Program-made: the position numbers and the translations under genes
In this document: piece after piece, positions 7,243 through 10,548 of the stretch
Position numbering within the stretch: the first letter of the stretch is position 1
Layout: each line of letters starts with the position of its first letter
Notes under the pieces: model-generated
The model's input: the letters and a program-made list of their open reading frames with translations, nothing else
Databases searched by the model: none
Told to the model about the DNA's origin: nothing
From: Setaria digitata
Lineage: Eukaryota > Nematoda > Chromadorea > Rhabditida > Setariidae
Reading direction: 5' to 3'
DNA length: 10,548 nt
Assembly (NCBI GenBank): GCA_003640385.1
Contig: RCAB01000964.1
Span: 1 to 10,548, forward strand

Positions 7243-9080
7243 CTGTACAATATGGTATGCTCATTTAATTAATACCTATCATATCTGAACTAAACTTTCC
7301 TTAGAAAAACTGTCACTGAAGTAATGCTATGAAAATGTGGCATTAATAGAAAATTTGTGAAATGTTCTGTTGATTCAGGGGATTATTTCCCGTCTTTTCC
7401 ATGAGAAATATTTTGAAAATTTTATATCTATTTAGTTCTTACGTACCTATGAATAGTTCTTTTGTTAATACCTACTTCAAGATCTACCTGGTAGATTTTA
7501 TAGATTTGGTAGCACATAAATTATTTCAGACTTCAAGTGTAAATTTTCAGCAGTACTATTCACGTGTCGTCGATGAAACAATTGTAAGTTATGAAATGTG
7601 CAATATCGAACCATCGGAGGAGAATCGGTTGAATGAAGCAATGAATACGTACTACAGAATAGTGTAGAATTTTACGAAGCACTCTAGCAAGGTCAAAGTG
7701 GATGAAGCAAGGTCGAGCTAATATGTGTGAAGATTGTCTCCTAAAACTTCCTGGATGATGCCTGATGCCTCTTTCAGTATATTACTAAATTTTATATCCT
7801 TGTGTCTTTTGCATCACATTTTGTTAACTTTTTTTGATTGGTTGTTAGCGTCGTTAGTTTTCTTTAATTGTTCGTTAAATGTGGAAAAGTGTTCATTAGA
7901 GAATGGCTGCATCCTCCGCAAACAGTAAAATTTAATTAAACAAAAAAAAAAAGTGAATATTGCAGATTTTTCATGAAATTGATGGACATCTCGGATTTCG
8001 GACTTTTAAACACTTCCCGGTTGATGTGTAGTTTTCCAGTTATAAATTGGTTCTTAATATTGCACATTAAATATGAAATCATCATTTACTTCGTTGATTT
8101 CATTTGTGACAAACGTGTATTGTTACATCGAAAGATATAATAATAAACGTAAGATAATATTACTAAGAAAAGGATTAGTTGGAACTGGAAAAGTTATTGT
8201 AAGTTTGCACAATCCAATTCTCAGCATAAATGTAAACAAAAATACGATTTGGAAGATTATATAACATGGAATCAAGATCACCATCCACCAGGAATGAATG
8301 AATCTTCCTGGAATGAATGCTTCTGGGAAATTGGCCATTCTGTTTGTTCCATTTGATTCTCTAAAGAATAGAAATACTTTAAATGATTATTGCAGAAATA
8401 ATAGTAGTAGAGTGGTGTTTTTCTTTTTTAAACGACAGGAATGTAAATGAACAATTAGCGATCTGAACATCAATTGATAATGTAGACTGTTTCTTATGCA
8501 AGGAGAATATTTTCCAAATTTTTCTGATCCAATCTTTCACGTAGCACTTCGCTTTTCATCTCAAGAAAGGATATTTAGTTGAGTTTCAATATCTTCACTA
8601 TGATAGCAAAACATGTTACGATTTAGAATCTGATCTTCTCTAGTATGATGAGCCTTATTGTGCATGAAACCATCGGCTTCTGATACAGATATCCACGTGA
8701 AACGCTTTATCCGCATATATCAATAGTTCGGCTTTAGCACCTTTGCAAGTTCTTCTACTATTTTCTGCATCTACAAGGTAAATGTTTCATTTTCCATCGC
8801 TGTCTCAATTACTCGAACACATTCTTCGAGAGCTGAACTACTGCTTGACCATTTGGCAGTTTTTGTTAGGCCATAAATTTGACGAATTGAAATTCCAATT
8901 TGTAAGCATCATTGAAGACTTTTTGATATTTCACCTTACTTTCACCTACTTTCTGGTGGAAAAGTTATATTTTTCCAGTTGTTCAAGGTGCTGAATTTCA
9001 TCATCATCAAGTATATTGAATAAAGCATATGGTAAGAATGCGAACTGAGTTTAAATTAGTTTAAATTAGATTAACACTAC
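7243..9080. other. Region with scattered coding-like stretches, no gene model
   Basis: Several short frames read like protein on the minus strand: about 9044-8949 (FAFLPYALFNILDDDEIQHL, preceded by an acceptor-like ACTCAG), 8706-8575 (VSEADGFMHNKAHHTREDQ), and around 8300-8180 (DLDSMLYNLPNRIF). They are in different frames and are separated by stops. The plus strand competes: TTTTCAG at 7544-7550 is followed by an 11-codon segment and GTAAGTT at 7584, and a second acceptor near 7965 leads to FHEIDGHLGFRTFKHFPVDV and a stop. None of these exceed what chance can give in DNA this AT-rich, and no consistent splice chain emerged on either strand. A decayed gene or real small exons remain possible. 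Confidence 0.35.
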
Positions 9081-9096
9081 ATCAAATTAATTTGAT
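9081..9096. repeat. 16-bp perfect palindrome
   Basis: ATCAAATTAATTTGAT is its own reverse complement. It lies beside a tandem TTTAAATTAG pair at about 9050-9069, some 45 bp before dispersed repeat copy 2. It may simply reflect AT-rich composition. Confidence 0.7.
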
Positions 9097-9141
9097 ATAA
9101 ATATGATATAGTATTTCCTTAAAGTTGTTTGTGCAACGCTG

Positions 9142-9265
9142 ATAGCTTTTGGAATTGCTATTTCTGGATCAAATTTAGTAGAAGCATTTTTATTAATTTG
9201 AAAACGCGACTATTTGCGTTGTGGTAGATTTGTCTTTGCAGAATTTCTGCAGCAACATCTAATAA
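9142..9265. repeat. Dispersed repeat, copy 2 (partner at 57-180)
   Basis: This is the second copy of the gap-free 124-bp repeat. On the minus strand it reads LDVAAEILQRQIYHNANSRV and then, after a frame change, NASTKFDPEIAIPKA, which is more open than copy 1. Beyond 9265 the two copies are no longer clearly alignable, although TTTATTTGAACCA recurs near 247 and 9402 at a different offset. The copy probably descends from a protein-coding element that is no longer under constraint. Confidence 0.7.
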
Positions 9266-10548
9266 TTATAAAGAGTTTTACTGCAGACACTTTTTTAAAG
9301 TAGATTTGAGCTTATCTATGCATTAGTCTTTACTAATTTTGCAGTCTATTTTTTTTTCCACCAACTTCTTCTTCTGTACTTTTCTTTTTGAAATTGGAAT
9401 TTATTTGAACCATTTTTCTTGGTTCCATCTTCTACCGACATATCTTCTTTCTATGTATCCGTGGCGTGTATTGTCCTGATTTGAATTACATTGCTTACCT
9501 TCTCATTTATTTTTTTCGCTTGCATTCTTATTGTTCTTATTTCTGCAAGCTTACAATTGATGCATGTCTTTCAGGTTTCAGATGTCTTCATGATCTTTTC
9601 CTGATTAATGCTCTTCTGTGTGTCCTGCTTATCTTTTGAATTATTGCGATTCAGTTTTCTTTTCCTGCGAATGGCAATATTTTTTAGATAAGTTTTGAAG
9701 TTACTATTGCTGTTGTACACTTTTCCACTTCCTTTTATTATTAGTTTTATCACTGTAATACAACTTATACACTCATTTCAAGCTGGAAATATATCATTAT
9801 CTCTTTCCAAATTGTAACATTAATTATAGGAGGAGAAACTAATTATTATCATAAGTGTGCTTAATTTATTCCATTTGCCGTATTGCCATCTCTAATTTTT
9901 AAAATCCTTACTACAATTAGAAAACTACATTGAAAACTAAAACTCATATTTTCAATGGTCATTCTTTTAACGATTTTTTTTTTTCTATAGAGCTAGATTT
10001 TATCTTAGTACGATCTAATCTAATTTGCCGTTTTATTTTTCCTGTTTTGTTAGAAAGTATTTCTACTGCTGTAGCTTCTACAAGTTATTTTTAATTCAGA
10101 AAAATGCTTACAGTGTTTCTATCGTTTAAGTGTTCTTATCTCTTAGTGTTATTCAATTCTAATTCCGTGATTAATTTATAATTGTGATTTCTCTTTTTCC
10201 TGTCACTCACCACAAAATCCGTGCTATTTATCGCATCAGTTCATTTACTGTGACAGTTTTGCAACAGTTTCAGCACATGAATGACTTTTGCCAGAACGTG
10301 TTTTTAAACTTTTTATTAAACATGCTTTCACTACCTTTTTCTACTGCACCCTTTTCATTCCTCTAATACACATTTGTACACGAATTGAAACTTTTTAAAT
10401 GAAAAAATTAAAAAAAAAAATTTCAAATTAAAAAAAATCAAAAGGTATAAAAATATTCTGTGTCTATCATAATAAATAAAACATATGCGTAATTAAAATA
10501 ATCGAACCACTACAACACTTCGAGAGTAAAATGATTTCAGCTCTTAGA
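9266..10548. other. AT-rich DNA with no supported gene
   Basis: Long C/T-rich stretches occur around 9340-9470 on the plus strand. The open frames 9571-9753 (minus, Lys/Asn-rich) and 10184-10366 (plus) have compositions expected of AT-rich noise and no splice context. I see no RNA gene, terminal repeat or regulatory motif. Confidence 0.5.

Noticed and set aside
7551..7583. Plus-strand micro-exon between TTTTCAG and GTAAGTT
   Set aside because: The splice signals are excellent, but I could not connect it to convincing neighbours, and the larger open frame around it (7401-7667) is within chance length.
8166..8360. Plus-strand frame rich in Trp, Cys and His (WNQDHHPPGMNESSWNECFW)
   Set aside because: Part of it arises from a small duplication of GGAATGAATG, there is no start or valid splice chain, and other frames on both strands are open too.
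1..10548. Bacterial-endosymbiont DNA transferred into the nucleus
   Set aside because: I looked for bacterial-type genes because filarial nuclear genomes often carry such fragments, but no translated stretch resembles a bacterial protein that I know.
1..10548. tRNA, rRNA or other structured RNA genes
   Set aside because: No cloverleaf-like spacing, A/B box pair or conserved rRNA segment was seen by eye; a covariance-model scan would be decisive.

Overview
The window looks like nuclear DNA of an animal, most likely a nematode, although nothing in it fixes the species. The reasons are strong A+T richness, long A and T runs, short GT-AG introns with acceptors of the type TTTTCAG/TTTTTAG, tandem repeats, and no compact operons or ribosome-binding sites. 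An N at 1828 shows that this is draft assembly. Most open frames here are no longer than expected by chance at this base composition.

Layout: 1-1030 is AT-rich DNA with no supported gene, but it carries one copy (57-180) of a dispersed repeat whose other copy lies at 9142-9265. From 1041 to about 2095 there is an AT microsatellite and then an old, decayed satellite-like cluster built around the word GCATGCAA. This cluster includes a recent 150-bp duplication, 1681-1977, whose junction holds the N. Positions 2217-3119 are mostly featureless, apart from one interrupted open frame and a 19-bp double repeat. Positions 3120-3237 are a long pyrimidine tract.

The one well-supported gene is on the minus strand, 4775 down to 3335. 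It has five exons with matching phases and higher G+C than its surroundings, and would encode about 199 residues of unknown function. Exon 3 holds an in-frame TAG and a one-base frame break. The TAG lies inside an 87-bp GT-AG segment whose length is a multiple of three, so splicing could remove it. The frame break remains, which leaves either a pseudogene or an assembly error. The presumed promoter is only 90 bp long. It contains a perfect NF-Y/CCAAT box and is bounded by a 23-bp minisatellite of nearly 37 units (4866-5714).

The minisatellite is the most striking structure. It has no indels, only two variable positions, a higher-order pattern, and an inverted fragment of its own unit at the right edge. 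To the right of it, 5731-10548 is AT-rich. It contains one tentative pair of minus-strand exons (6985-7242), several coding-like stretches too weak to call, and repeat copy 2. I found no RNA gene, no intact transposon, no CRISPR array and no clear new molecular system.
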